From Spodoptera frugiperda (lineage: Eukaryota; Arthropoda; Insecta; Lepidoptera; Noctuidae), in contig NC_064231.1 in the NCBI RefSeq assembly GCF_023101765.2, forward strand, positions 992,001-1,056,000: a DNA stretch of 64,000 bases, in the 5' to 3' direction. The stretch's first letter is position 1. Each line of letters begins with the position of its first letter. The position numbers were made by a program, and so were the translations under genes. Below, piece after piece: positions 12,976-25,563 of this stretch. Under the pieces are notes generated by a model that was not told the DNA's origin, searched no databases, and worked only from the letters and a program-made list of their open reading frames with translations.

Positions 12976-14281
12976 AAAAAATGTAAAAAAAATATATTTT
13001 GTTGTATGTATCGTATTGTAATTACACCTAATAAATTAATCACACAACGACATAAAATTGTGGCATAAGATCCGACCAACCCTTACAAGAAAATAAACCC
13101 GTTAAACCAATACAGTGAAAAAACAACACCCCTTAAAGTTTGTACTACAGAGAATTTAAATATAGAATGGGAAAACATGGGAAGAGCCACAAAGTTGAAC
13201 CTCTAAGTCTTCGTATGTTTGTATGGGACTGTACGGTACGTCTAAGGAACTTAAAAGCTATGGGAAGAAAGTGCTACTTACCTGCCTTTCAAGGTTCTTT
13301 GAGAAACCGCTGAAGGAGTTACATATAGGTACTTCAAAACCTTTTGAGTGGCTGACTTGAAAGGATATAAATACATGATAAATATGAATATGGATGTTGG
13401 ATGTACAATAGGATTGTGATTTTAGACAAGACAAAGCAACAGACAAGATGGAAGTCATTCATTGCCATATTACTGAAAAGAAAGCAAAAGCCATACTTGA
13501 CTTAAAAAACGAGTCTTGCTTAATATTAATTTATATGAAACATACTTCTAGAGCAGAAATGTATTTCTTAACAACCGTCGCATTTTAAGACAACTAAAAT
13601 CACAAGTTATTTTAATAATACAGAAGGTACTGTAAATACATTCCTTTAACAGAATTCTATCTCAAATCTAAGAAAAAATATCAAATATATTCGAGAAACT
13701 GTGCCATAATTTTAGAAAATAATATCTCAAAATTGATATTACGGCACAAGAACACGTTTCAACGCAAACGTGCTCGACACGAAACTAGAAATCGTTTTAA
13801 GCAAAAACATCGCGGAAAATTGTAAAAAAAAAAGTCTTCCACCGACTGATAAAGTTGTTCAGTCGTTCGTTTTTTGAATATGTTCACAAACGACCCGTAC
13901 ATGTAACCTGTTATCTGCATTGTACATGAAATTCAGGCGTTCTGTGCCGTTGGTACAATCAATAAAAGAATTTCGTACGCAGACAAAAATTTAATCACTG
14001 TGCAAGCCGATGTATGGGTATGCATCGCAATGTATCCGTAATAACTTTCTTAATTTAAGCCGTACTCAGGTCAACTTACTCGCACGAAAATCTCGATGAA
14101 AAGGTAACAGAATTCATTTAATTTTAAACTCCAATTGCTTAATAACACGATCCAAATTCCTGCACCATGCTATAGTCGTCTTTAAATTAACAGCAAAAGG
14201 TTTTAAAATTATATTTTTACTATCGATCTTCAGTAAGCCTACCGCTTTTGTGGGCAAGTCTATGGGCTATTTCGAGACTAC
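12976..14281. other. No gene recognised
   Basis: AT-rich sequence without repeat or coding signal that I can identify. Confidence 0.55.
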
Positions 14282-14480
14282 GCGCATTGAATAATTTGAC
14301 GCCGGACTTCGAATCCCAGTTCAGGCAAAGTTTAATTGGGTTTTGCTATTGGCAATCGGTTACAGTCTCCGAGTTAGAATTATGCTGGTAAATGGGGATA
14401 TGCTCTCATGGGATGGTACCTTCGTCAGTAGCTTGTGGCTTTGAGCACCGAATTATGCCTGCAATCAACCTTCCAGGGAT
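14282..14480 (+). mobile_element. tRNA-like SINE, diverged
   Basis: The B-box-like CTTCGAATCCC near 14308 is followed by TTGGGTTTTGCTATTGGCAA and GGGGATATGCTCTCATGGGA, matching the layout of 31990-32200. Confidence 0.55.
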
Positions 14481-14578
14481 TACAGAGGCCAGTGTAGTGT
14501 CGTTTGTGTCGCAAAGATAAAGCAATTATTCGAATTACCTAACAAAAGGTTTTAGTTTTAATTGGGAATTAAGTAAAC

Positions 14579-14605
14579 TGTGTGTGTGTATGTGTGTGTG
14601 TGTGT
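14579..14605. repeat. (TG)n microsatellite
   Basis: Alternating TG run interrupted by one TA. Confidence 0.9.
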
Positions 14606-15266
14606 CTTCTCAATCTTTTTCAGACAAATCCAGACTACTATTTTCTTTCTTTAACATTTTCTATTAAAATACTGAAAATATATAAATTCTCTACCTTTAC
14701 CTCTCACTACAGGGCAACTGTCAGAGTTCACTTCTTAGATCGTGCGGACTATAGTTTTGTTTTCGATGTTTTCCTTCACTGTATATCAGTAGTGTGTAAT
14801 TACTTTACACACTTGAAAAATCCATATAAATTGAAGTATCTCACATGATGCGGTACTAACTCTCATCATAGAGGAGCAGCACCAAACCTTCAGGCCATGA
14901 CAATACTTTAACTCACACGAGTTAGATTATAATTGACCATCAACATTAACAGCCTATAAGTAGCCACTGCTGACTAAATGCCTCTTCTCACACGGAGAAG
15001 GTTTAAGCATTAATCACCACGCATGTTCAATGCGACTTGGGTAGAATTTGCCCTAGTTATATCTATTTACAAGTTGGTCCCAAACACGTATGAAAGAGTA
15101 TCCGTCTCCTTTAATCAAAGTCACTACAAATAGATTTGTATAAACACAATGTATCATTGGCTTAGTACTAACGCGTGGACAGGCAACATGATATTCAAAG
15201 AGCTATCAGTGAATTGAATGCGTCTAAACAATGACCTGAAACACTTACACATCACACGCTCAAACA

Positions 15267-15292
15267 GTGTGTGTGTGTGTGTGTGTGTGTGT
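15267..15292. repeat. (GT)n microsatellite
   Basis: Uninterrupted alternating GT run of 26 bases. Confidence 0.95.
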
Positions 15293-15477
15293 AGTAGTCA
15301 ACTGTAAATGTTTGTGTTAATATAGTATCCATGTAGGCTAATAGTTATTCTTTGTGTTATCTTTCTCGATACACTAAAAAGTTGGGTGAACGAAATGACA
15401 CATAATATTAATACTGCTACTTATCGGCAATTATGAAGTATATTTAAGTGTGGGAGAGCCATGCTTCGGCACGAATG

Positions 15478-15599
15478 GGCCGCTCACAGAAAACTGACGT
15501 GAAACAGCGCTTGCATTGTGTTTCGTTGTGTGAGTGAGGTTACTGGAGGCCTATCTTCCCTATCCTCGATTCCCCAACAACCCTTAAATTCATAACCCC
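15478..15599 (-). repeat. Left half of host repeat split by the Harbinger-like insertion
   Basis: On the minus strand it reads GGGTTGTTGGGGAATCGAGG and ends GGCCCATTCGTGCCGAAGC, matching 38320-38470. The other half is at 16368-16472. Confidence 0.75.
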
Positions 15600-15602
15600 T
15601 AA

Positions 15603-16364
15603 GGCCTCGGCCTCGAATTTTGCGGGCAGCGGGGCGGCGGCGGCGGCGGCGCGGCAGCGGCAGGATCTTATGCGTATAATCAAATGGACCGGTTTTCGAA
15701 CACAGCGGCGGCGGAGCGGCGCGGGAGCGGGCAACGAGCGGTGCACTCCAGTCAAGCGGTGACCGCCCGCGTTGCGCGTCTGCATTGTAGTATAGTGTTG
15801 TGTACCTACATTTTTTTTTGTGACGTATCAAAATGTCCTCGGACGTGCAAGAGCAAATGATTTCGGCAATCTTTGAGAGGACACCCATACGGAACAGCAA
15901 AGATGTGAACCATAAAAATAGAAGAAAAATTAACCAATTATGGGAAGAAATAAAAAACGAACTGAATATTGAAGACTAAAGCAAAAACTGAAATCACTCT
16001 TGATAGTTTCAAGAATATAGTCAAAAGTTTCTACACTCATTCTAGTGTAGTCGTAGAATTTGTCGGGATTTTGTCTCTGTTCTTCATAATTTCGATAAAA
16101 CTCGCCATTTATTTTCCTTGCCCTATAGTAGGTCTTCTTCTTTTGCCCACAGTAAATCGAGCGTTAGGAATAAATTTGAATCAAAAAGATTTCGTTCGCT
16201 AATAAAAACGAATATCTCGACAACACAACCACGAACACAACACTACACCGCTGTAGTGCCGCGCGATCTGCCCGCTAGTTTCGAGAACGGGTCCGCCGCC
16301 GCCGCCCCGCTCCCGCGCCGCCGCCGCCGCCGCCCCGCTGCCCGCAAAATTCGAGGCCGAGGCC
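15603..16364. mobile_element. Harbinger-like DNA transposon, 762 bp, intact ends
   Basis: Both ends begin GGCCTCGGCCTCGAATTTTG on opposite strands, and the inverted repeats are identical for 52 bp, including a (CGG)n run. A looser inverted match continues inward (GGACC.GTT.TCGAA). The element is flanked by TAA at 15600-15602 and 16365-16367, the 3-bp target duplication typical of PIF/Harbinger. It carries a short ORF resembling the start of a MADF/Myb-like accessory protein (15833-15979) but no transposase. It sits inside an older repeat whose two halves flank it. At 762 bp it is surely non-autonomous. Confidence 0.8.
15833..15979 (+). pseudogene. Truncated MADF-like accessory ORF inside the Harbinger-like element
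   Basis: The 48-codon ORF starts MSSDVQEQMISAIFERTPIR and continues with NHKNRRKINQLWEEIKNEL, then stops. The pattern (Ile/Leu-rich helix, basic turn, then LWEEI) resembles the first two helices of a MADF or Myb/SANT-like domain; such proteins are the second gene of PIF/Harbinger elements (known). The usual third helix is missing. A +1 frame continues open from 15969 to 16202, so a frameshift may have cut the ORF. The family call is by eye. Confidence 0.5.
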
Positions 16365-16367
16365 TAA

Positions 16368-16472
16368 AAGGCCAGCAACGCACTTGTAACACATCTAGTG
16401 TTTCAGCTGCCTATGGGCGACGGTGACTGCTTACCATCGGGTGATCCGTCTGCTCGTTTATCGTCTTATACC
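16368..16472 (-). repeat. Right half of host repeat split by the Harbinger-like insertion
   Basis: On the minus strand it reads GCAGACGGATCACCCGATGG, then TAAGCAGTC..., then GTGCGTTGCTGGCCTTTTA, matching 38218-38312. Confidence 0.75.
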
Positions 16473-17188
16473 ATAAAAAAAGACCGCATGTATAATAGAT
16501 TGATGGTAAGTCTACTACTAAAACAGAAAAGGTACAAAGGCTTCAAGTTATATAACAAAGTAATTAGACATAGGCCTAAACTACTAAACCTTACAGTATT
16601 ATAACCAAACAAACTTACATATAATATTAAACCATTTACGTATATAAGCCTAGACTTGTCTAAAGCTAAAACTACGAATACTAAATAACATGTAGATGCG
16701 TACTAAAATTAATTCTCTTTGACTTCTACCTTTTAATATAAGGGGAAAAATATTAATTTATAATAACTTCTAAGGTTGGAAAAATATCAAATATTAAAGC
16801 TTTGATGTCTACATCAACAAGGATATTCATATTAACTTGCTGATGTTATTGCAAAATATGACTTATTTGTCCAACTTTATGTTACTGCTTGCCTTTTTGA
16901 TCATGACGTCACATGTTTGATGATAATCTTAGCAAAACAAAATATTTTACTTTTTATTACTTTATTTTTGTTATATGTATGAGTGTACTGTATATATACA
17001 TAGGTATTACGCATGATTCATTACAAAGTTCAACGAAAACACACTTGAATCTATGATTAGTTTTCCGAGAATATCATTACCATTCAACATACCCTATAGT
17101 TTACACAACAAACTTCCAACTACACTAATTTCACGAAAATAAATTCCATGAAACCTATCTACTTTAATCTAGGAGTCAGTAATGAATT

Positions 17189-17480
17189 GCTACGGCGTAG
17201 CAGCGTAGAGGTGTAGCGGCTACGTATCGTCGTAGCGGTCTCGTAGCACGGTTGTACACGCATGGCTTACGAAGCGCGCCTACCGGAACACGAGTCAAAG
17301 GCCATGGCTTGGGGCCCGCCTGCCTTTTGTCGCGGCGACGTGAGATGGCTAATTACAAACGACGTGTGTTTGCCCCCGCACAGATTACCTGCCGTGAGTC
17401 GTATTGTCCCAACGAGACAATATACACGGCCCGTGCCTCTCACAATACAACCACCCGAAATACTGAAATACCTCTGAAAT
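17189..17480. other. GC-richer island with GCTAC/GTAGC array
   Basis: Between 17189 and 17247, GCTAC or GTAGC occurs six times at spacings of 6-16 bases, including the palindrome GCTACGGCGTAGC. The following 230 bases are GC-rich and open in several frames on both strands. No product is recognised. Confidence 0.3.
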
Positions 17481-17869
17481 AACAACCCTACTTCACATCT
17501 GTAACTGTAACGTACGTACACATGATTCTCGAACAATACTGTGATTAGGTAAAGTAATGGAAATAAGGTATATGTTACGCTGAAGTTACACACATCACGT
17601 ATAACTAGCAGGAAAATATATTGGAAGAAACCTAACAATATAACTTGGTATTTTCTTTGCCACATCATTTTCTACATGCAATACGAGTAGCATTGAATTT
17701 GATTTTAAAAATAGAGGTAAAAATATTTATATTGAAAAGGTGTTGATGCTGTGTGGGCTAGTAACAATGTTATACTTTCTCTTGTCGCAGATCATGCACT
17801 TTAACGATAAATATAAATTGTTCAGGAAGATTAATCTACTACTGCATCGTCGGTCGAGTGGTGTCGACT

Positions 17870-17957
17870 GAAGTGGGTCTATATTATACAGTGGCATTAC
17901 GTGTGATAATGTGCAGGTGCACCTCTGCCTACTACTTGGGGGATAAAAGGCGTGATT
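17870..17957 (+). mobile_element. SINE-like 3' part, uninterrupted
   Basis: GAAGTGGGTCTATATTATAC, then GTGGCATTACGTGTGATAAT and TGCCTACTACTTGGGGGATA; same family as 45275-45535, without the MITE. Confidence 0.65.
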
Positions 17958-19618
17958 AGTACAACATGATTGTTAACTGTTACACATTACACACAGCTAG
18001 TAATTAAATTCACTACGACTACTTACATAACATGTCGTTAACAATATATCCTACCTAAGTCTAAGACTGTCTTGTGCCATAACTTAAGCCTAATAACGGA
18101 ACGTAAAGTAATATACAGCGAGAGACAAAAGTGAGAAGATGGCACAAAACAAACAGACGCCATTACCCAGTTCGTTATAATCGAAATTCGCAGTTGTAAA
18201 TTATGATAATAAGCTCGGCCCTTATTACCAGTGACTAATGACATAACGGCAAAAATTGCCACCATAAATCTTTGCTTACTTCTCCGCGGGAAAATACCCG
18301 TAATATTGTGTAATAGAAGTCATCCATTCTCTCTATTGTCACAGCAAAAAATGGCCGACAATATAATTGCATATTTCACTATAATGGCCAGAACAGCAGT
18401 GCTCTCGAACAGGTCACGACTCGCATCTAATGGTGAGCGAGGAAACTCGCGGCCACTGCCTCTCAATACTGAATAAAAGCGAACTTATCCTTAAGAAGAG
18501 CCTCGTTATATCAAGCTGGTCCTTAAACCTAGGACCGTAAGGTTGTTTATGGAGTACTAAGTAGTTTCTCGCGGGAAGGTGACGATTGTGACGTACAGTT
18601 CACACGCACGCATCACACATTGTGCTAGCGAGAAGAATGATTTCTGCCCGAAGCTTTTCTCCGCAATAATGAGTCACTTGACGTATTGTCCCGCGGGCGC
18701 CATCTCGTCCAAATTACGAAGCCATTGTTACTGAGATATTGTTCGTCGCTTCGTGAATATGTGCGAAAGGAAATGAAACTGTTCCCCTGTGCCAGTCACC
18801 GTTTGTTGGCTTCCCTGTGCCGACACACCCAGTTATATTTCCATTCGAGACATCCGCTAAATGAGACTGCCGCCATGTGTGATATTATACCTTTGTGTGT
18901 TAATACGCAACGCTTAGCGTGTACGAGTTACACTACATTATTAATTAGCTTTCGCTTAAGTTTGTGTTATTATCTACAGAATGTGTGGAGCGGATTGTTT
19001 TTAATTGGTTTAAAGCTAGATGTTGCCTCTGTGAGTTACAAAAACAATTTATTTCATGACGTTGTAACTGAAAACGTGAAGCTGTTTTTTATTTGTTTGT
19101 ATAATAACGTGGCTTAAGGTTCACAATTCTATGTAGCTTAATTAAAGAGATACGTATAACTATACGTATTAGTTTAATATAAGTATATTATATTAAACTA
19201 CTAACCTACTGGTCCATCAACTCTCCTAAAATGTAGTACTTTCGAGGGTCTTGTAGCATGACTTGCGATAGTGGGTGTCGTACCTACACCGCCTACTTCG
19301 TCACGGGCAACAAGCACAAAAACAATTAATATATTGTTTCTAGAATATATTTTTCTTTGTAACTAATATAAAAGTCATAAGTACTTGAGACAATAATTTT
19401 GTTGCTGATATTTTCTTTTTTTTATTATTGCTTACGTATAAGTCTAAGTTTATTTATGAAGTTCAATATTTATATTAATTCTTTTCCACATAAGATATTG
19501 GTTAGTAATACAAATGTTAAACAAGTGTACTGTATTTTTATAATAACTATCTTGAGACATACTAAATTAACGTGTACGAGCAGCGTGCGTAGGCTGCTCG
19601 GGATGAAGAGTCCCTCGG
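17958..19618. other. No gene recognised
   Basis: CpG-richer stretches near 18280-18460 and 18560-18900. A 143-codon open frame at 18686-19117 lacks an ATG start and shows no family. Confidence 0.5.
19171..19199. repeat. Perfect 12-bp AT-rich hairpin
   Basis: AGTTTAATATAA and its exact inverse around GTATA. Confidence 0.85.
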
Positions 19619-19680
19619 TGACTCGAAACTAGTAGAGCTTTTCTCCATTAATAATACGTGAGTAAACCGTGATTTTTACT
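19619..19680 (+). repeat. GACTCGAAACTAGTAGAGC repeat, copy 1
   Basis: TGACTCGAAACTAGTAGAGC then TTCTCCATTAATAATACGTG and AGTAAACCGTGATTTTTACT. A second copy starts exactly 780 bp later. Confidence 0.65.
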
Positions 19681-20398
19681 TAAGTGCACTGTAGTTCAAG
19701 AATACAAATATCTTATTCATAGCTCAGTGATTGAAATGTAAAAAACGATTTGTACGACTATCTAATGTAAAAGAAAATATAACACTACTTCAAACACCTC
19801 TACACCACCAGGAATTAAATCAAATCCACACCAACATACACAAAATCAATACGCATATACTTAAACTACTACTAACTAAATTCACAACACATCACAGCAC
19901 TAGCCACTGGTCATAGAGTGGCGAAATAAATAAATAGTGCAAGATCACATGACTAGTGAAAGTCCCGACCCGAGCCCCGATGTGCGGGTCCCGAGCCCCG
20001 CGAGCCCCGCCAGTGGACACAACGGGACAATATTGTCGTACGTGACACGGGACAAGACTACCCTACCTTCTTACCACGTGACGTTTATTAAACATTATAT
20101 CCAGCATAATAAAGTTTATTTTGATATAGGTCACCGCACTCATGTTTAATATTGGAATGCTTTTGTTAAAGACTATTTTTTGGTTTACGTTTAATATTAT
20201 GTCAAGCGATTTTTTTCGTGTAGAGCAATTTATATTAAATGTAACAAACACTGTGTATTCACCATTTATAAATCCTATGTATAATCCTAACCTTTTGTCA
20301 ACCACGCACAATTCCAGTCTATGCTACTTCTTAAATATTTCCGAATAAAAAAATGTAACTGCTCATGATGAAAAGTAAAGGCATTCTTGACTTGACTT

Positions 20399-20462
20399 TG
20401 ACTCGAAACTAGTAGAGCTTAATTTCTCCATTAATTTACGTGAGTAAACCCTGATTTTAGTT
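20399..20462 (+). repeat. GACTCGAAACTAGTAGAGC repeat, copy 2
   Basis: The same first 20 bases, then AATTTCTCCATTAATTTACG and TGAGTAAACCCTGATTTTAG. It is preceded by a CTTGACTTGACTTTGAC tail. Confidence 0.65.
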
Positions 20463-21122
20463 AAATCTAATAGTATTTAAAAACGACACACTAATTGAAC
20501 TTCAGTGATCCTGTTTGACAGTTATGCCCGTGACGACGTAGCATGTTCACAGCTAATCTAAGTTGACAGTTTTTTAATTGCCAAATAAAGTTCAAACACA
20601 ATCATTGTGGCTCTGGTGGTCTCTCAAATATTTGAATAAGCTTAAGTAAATAAAAACATTTATAATTATAAAGTAGAATGTCAAAAAAAATTTTCTAATA
20701 AAAATATTAATTAAAAAATTCAACGAATATTCAATCATGTTTATGCTATGCGTAACTTAATAAAATCTGTAAATAACTTTCGTAGGCAATTATTAATAAT
20801 GAAAATTTAATTTCACTATTATGATAAGTCATTATTACTTTATTTTTACTCACGAATTTTGAAGAAAAAATATAAGGGGCAAGAGAATATTTTATCCTAA
20901 ATTGAAATAAAAAATGTGTAAAGAAATATCTGTGTACTTAGTAAAAAGAGACGTAACTCTACGTTGTGAGAATTTTCCTTGATTACAGACTTTATTAGGC
21001 AGGACAATCTTGTCTTACTTTTTCACAATATCTTTTTTAGCTTTAATGACGTTATATAAAATTAAACGTAAATATAGTCTAAGAATTTTGTTATAATAAT
21101 AAGTAGTGAGTTAGAGCTACAT

Positions 21123-21165
21123 GAGTGGAAGGAGGGTAGGGAAGCCTTTGCCCTGTAGTGAGATG
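21123..21165 (+). mobile_element. LINE 3' tail fragment
   Basis: GAGTGGAAGGAGGGTAGGGA then AGCCTTTGCCCTGTAGTGAG; same tail as 46956-46992. Confidence 0.5.
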
Positions 21166-23384
21166 ATCATGGTTGAAATTCAAATCTAAATCTAGAGCTA
21201 CATAAACAGACTGTTTTTTGTCTAATTTAACGAACAACCCCAATAACTCTTTGCCCGACAGGGAAATCGCAGTGTGTTTGTTGCCACTCAACCGACGAGA
21301 CACAATTCTTCGTATTATGAATGCTATTAAAAAGGTTTTACCTTTTTAAAGTTTATTATTGTATAACAAGAGTATCTCGTTAATTTCAAGCACGAAGCAT
21401 CGAAAAGGCTATCAATTAAGAAATAATAGATTAAAATCAAAACTGATCCTTGTGCACACTTCTATCTGGCCGACCTACGATTGCAATCTTATTAGAGCAT
21501 CGCCGCTATATCTCGCTGTAATTGGATTGTCTTTTGAGTCACAACCCACGACCGATAGTGCAACAGAGCTGTCCGATACACCTTTACAAAACACTAGTTT
21601 AACACCACCTCTCTTTCTTTCCCTATACATTAAATAGAGTAAGAAAATCGTTGAATTCGATTCGAGTTTCGAGAAAGCGGTAATACTCCGCGTTCGATAT
21701 TGGAGACCAGATGTACGGAACCATTTTATTCTTTAATAGTTCAGGCTCACGGCTGCCTTGTTAACTTTTTAAACTTCTTTCTATAGAGTTTGCTTAATAG
21801 AACTTCTACAGCTCCTGTTTGTATTTAACAATAAGGTTGTTGATTGTGTTTTCTTTGTTTATATTGATAAATGGGTTACCTATTGCTTTTTTTGGTCACG
21901 AGCTAATGCTGTGGCTTCACTCGCGTTAATGTGCAGATTTTTATAAGTAAGCAAACGAGAAGAATTGTCACCCTACGGTAAGTAATTAGCGCCGCTCATT
22001 GTTATCCGCAACACCAGCGGAGTCACAAGTACGTTGCCGACTTTTTATCAATAGCCTTGAAATAAAACCCTCTCCTATTTTAAATATAAATAAACATAAA
22101 AAGTTGCTGCTTCAATCTCTAGAGTTCCATTTATTTCTGCACTGAAATTAATCCAATCCGCGTGAGAACGTGCTAAACAAACTTTGTTTTATTCTCCTTA
22201 CATTAGTTCTAAGGAAGATAAGATTTCCATATTTATGTAAAGCGCAAAAGTTAAAACATCAAAATCATTTAATCGTTCTTCTGTTGTAATTCATTAAATC
22301 ATTTTTAAAACTATCAAAGTTTTGTATTAACGGTTGACGCAGTAGATGGGCAACTACATAGTTACTTTAAGATTCGTATGTATCTTCATTTTTAATCCTT
22401 TATAATAGTAAGATATTGCTAATATAATTCGAATACTTCCAAGCTCCATAATTTGATCCTACTCAACATCTGAAAGACATTTTTATGTTTTCAACTAGGT
22501 TCCAGGTATAAAACCCACCATTGTTCAGGAACGCCACTGAATCTATAAAGAAGCGAGTATTGAATACTATAAGGTTTCTTCTATCGACTACATTACTGGT
22601 AGCGAAATTGCCTAAATATGAATCACGTAACCAAAATAATAATAAGTAATGCTCAAACCTTCTGAGTCCTTCAATGAGAAGAAGCCATTGGTCAGCAGTG
22701 GCTATTGATGACGATGATGATGTTGATAAACGAAAATAAGGTTTAAAAAATAGATTTTTAGGAAAAGATTCCTAAAATACAATAAACATTACCATGGATT
22801 GTTTCATAACACGTAACACGAGACAACTTGTTCACATTGTCTAGAAACCAGATTGTCTAGTTGCAACAAGACAATCTAGTTTTTGTGATAACTTCTAAAT
22901 CGAAAATTTCAGTAACCTTACCTCATCAAACTTGGGACCTATTCACATTTGTGATTCCATTCTAAGAAAATGTACACAGCACCTTAAGCTATACCAAACT
23001 GTCAAATATCTACAATAGATTTTCAACTTTATCACAAAACGATAAGATAGAAAATGAATTGCAATAAGACAGTTTGGAGTATACGTTGATGTGCATTATT
23101 ATGTACTTGCTTGGTTTGTTTGTATTAGTTTCTAAGATTGCAGTTTCAAACATGCGTCTGTTTGTTGCTTGGCTGACACTCCAGAGTTATGATTACCCAG
23201 GAGGTGTTAAAGTAGAGAAACTAGAATAGTGTGTACCGAATCAAATTACTAACTATTCTTACTCGTATTGTTGAGAAATTAGATTTGTATGACTTGGGAA
23301 CTAATGCTCAAGTCCCATTTATAACTAATGAAGTTCTAGTAATTGTGTAATTTATTTAAGTCTATGTAAACGTACAAGACATAT

Positions 23385-23465
23385 ATTGATGGGATAGCCC
23401 AGCGGATATAAGGTTTGTTCGTTTACGTTTTTAATCTCCTCATTATTAATTCGATCTCGCAAAGA
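23385..23465 (+). mobile_element. Possible tRNA-like SINE fragment
   Basis: A-box-like ATAGCCCAGCGGATATAAGG and, 60 bases later, AATTCGATCTC. Weak. Confidence 0.3.
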
Positions 23466-24194
23466 AACTCCGACCAAAGCCCTTTATATAGCACACTGAG
23501 TGAACTTCAACTTCCTTATACTAACATATTTAACGTTTTAAACTAAGACATACACATTATACAGTTAAACGAGCAAAAGAAAGTTCGTAAAAGATTTAAC
23601 CACAAACACGAACTTAACATAAAGTGATAAACCGTCTAAGCATCGCATCAAGTATTAAAACAAGACTTAGTTCCATCAACATGTTTTTTAATTAATTTAA
23701 AAACTTAAGTAGGCACGCTTCACTTCAAACTATATATAACCAGTATAAGCTGACCTTCAAATATATGGAAAGATTGTACGAAACGGGACCATTATAAACT
23801 GGTTTTGTTTAGCTCGATGTGCAGCTGTTTGTACTAAGTAACAAAGTTAGTTAGCCCGTTGCTATGACAACGAAGTCAAGTTGTTAAGAAATGTGCATGT
23901 GAGCAGTTTGCCGGCTTTTGTTCGCGACATAAGTATTCAGTTTCTTTAATCTTTTCCAACTACTAAAGTTGTCTTTTAGTTTTCAAGTTTTTAATGAAGT
24001 TATTATAGGTATATTAAATTCGTGATATTTTGTTTAATATTTCGGTGTGTTTCCGTTAAATAATTTAAGGACAAGTGCGGTTATCCCATAGCAGCGATTG
24101 GGACTTATATAGACATTATACAGAAAATCATGGTGGTTTTTACTCAGTAGTACCTACATATATACCAAAACTAACTCAATAATAATAACCTTTT

Positions 24195-24285
24195 TCACCC
24201 GCCCGTCTGACTGACCCAGGAATCGAACCTGATACCTATTTCTCCAAAAATCGCACTCGCAACCACACAACCAACTCAAAACCAA
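24195..24285 (-). mobile_element. tRNA-like SINE fragment, minus strand
   Basis: On the minus strand: TATCAGGTTCGATTCCTGGG then TCAGTCAGACGGGCGGGTG. B-box and downstream motif; no cloverleaf. Confidence 0.5.
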
Positions 24286-25563
24286 ATCGAAATTGTAAAA
24301 ATACAATCCATTCCTCTCTTTGAAAGAGTTATAAGGTATAAGGTAAGAAAATTAATATCACAAGAAAATCCCTCAGTCCTCACGTACGCCAATGGTTCAC
24401 GATTAGTGTAATACATATAGATGGCACTACCTGTCGTCATTGTCGCGGGAGATAGGATACATTTTTTTATTTTTCATCGCAGCTTAATGTTCTCTCTTAT
24501 ACGTTAGGAATAAGTCAGAAGTTCCGTGAATTTGTGAATAAATATTTTATGTGATGAAATAATAATGTAACTCAATTGTATATTAGGTATGTGTTGGCCT
24601 TTATGTTGTATGTGTGTAAATAAATAAATATATAAACAATGTTTTACTACAAATCTTCATCATGTATGTATATGTATAAGTATTAGATATTCTTTTGATT
24701 TGACATCATTGTAAACTCCATTATCTGTAGATTGTAAAAAACGTAATGTTTATTTAATGTGATATCAAACTCTAACACATTGAATAAAAAAAATCCAATA
24801 AGCTAATACGCATTCGCAATGTCTATAATATACACGATAATGAAATCCAAAATAATAAAATGGAACGTTACTGGCAAACACCCCACATTCAAGTACTAAA
24901 ACTTAACATTTAAAAATAATCAAAATAAAACCCAATCCTTTTCCAATTAACGTAATATTCTAAAAATCTATTGATAAAAAGGCAATCGCCGCCTTAATGC
25001 CCTAAAATCAAAACCAAAAGGGTCCTTAATGCTTTTATGAAGTAGCATATTGGCAAAATTCTATTTGGCGTAAAATGCACCCGCTTTGGTCCTTACCCTC
25101 GCCTTTATTATATCGCACGGTGGGTGGGGAATTTCACACTAACGCGAATTGTATTGCCCCAGCCGTCCTCCCTGTAATATTAGCCCCCAACATTGATAAA
25201 CTATGTAATATTAAAATTTCAATATGTACGAAAATAGAGTAACTTTCATTATATAACTTAGCAAATTATGCTTAGATTTTCTTCTTGGCTAGATAAAGAT
25301 AGTATGCAGCACGAAATATGTTCGGAGCGCTAGAACAAAGCGAAATATTTTCAACGAATCATACATATATAACGGGTGGAGGCCTGAGGTATTCGCTGAT
25401 GAAACACAAGATTACAAATACTACAGTACATAAATTCACTTCTAGTGTAAATAAATGAGCATAGACGAATTTATTCTAACATTCTAATAATTTATATAAG
25501 CATGGTTACCGCTAGGCTAGGTAACTTAATGTTTAATGCCCCTATCATTTTAACAAATTGAAG

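Larger units (their letters stand above)
20463..25563. other. About 5 kb without a recognised gene
   Basis: Apart from the LINE tail at 21123, small hairpins (21327-21349, 22756-22777, 22850-22877) and weak SINE fragments, I see nothing. Confidence 0.55.

Noticed and set aside
18686..19117. 143-codon open frame
   Set aside because: No ATG start, no recognisable domain, and composition drifts to AT-rich random-like sequence in its second half.
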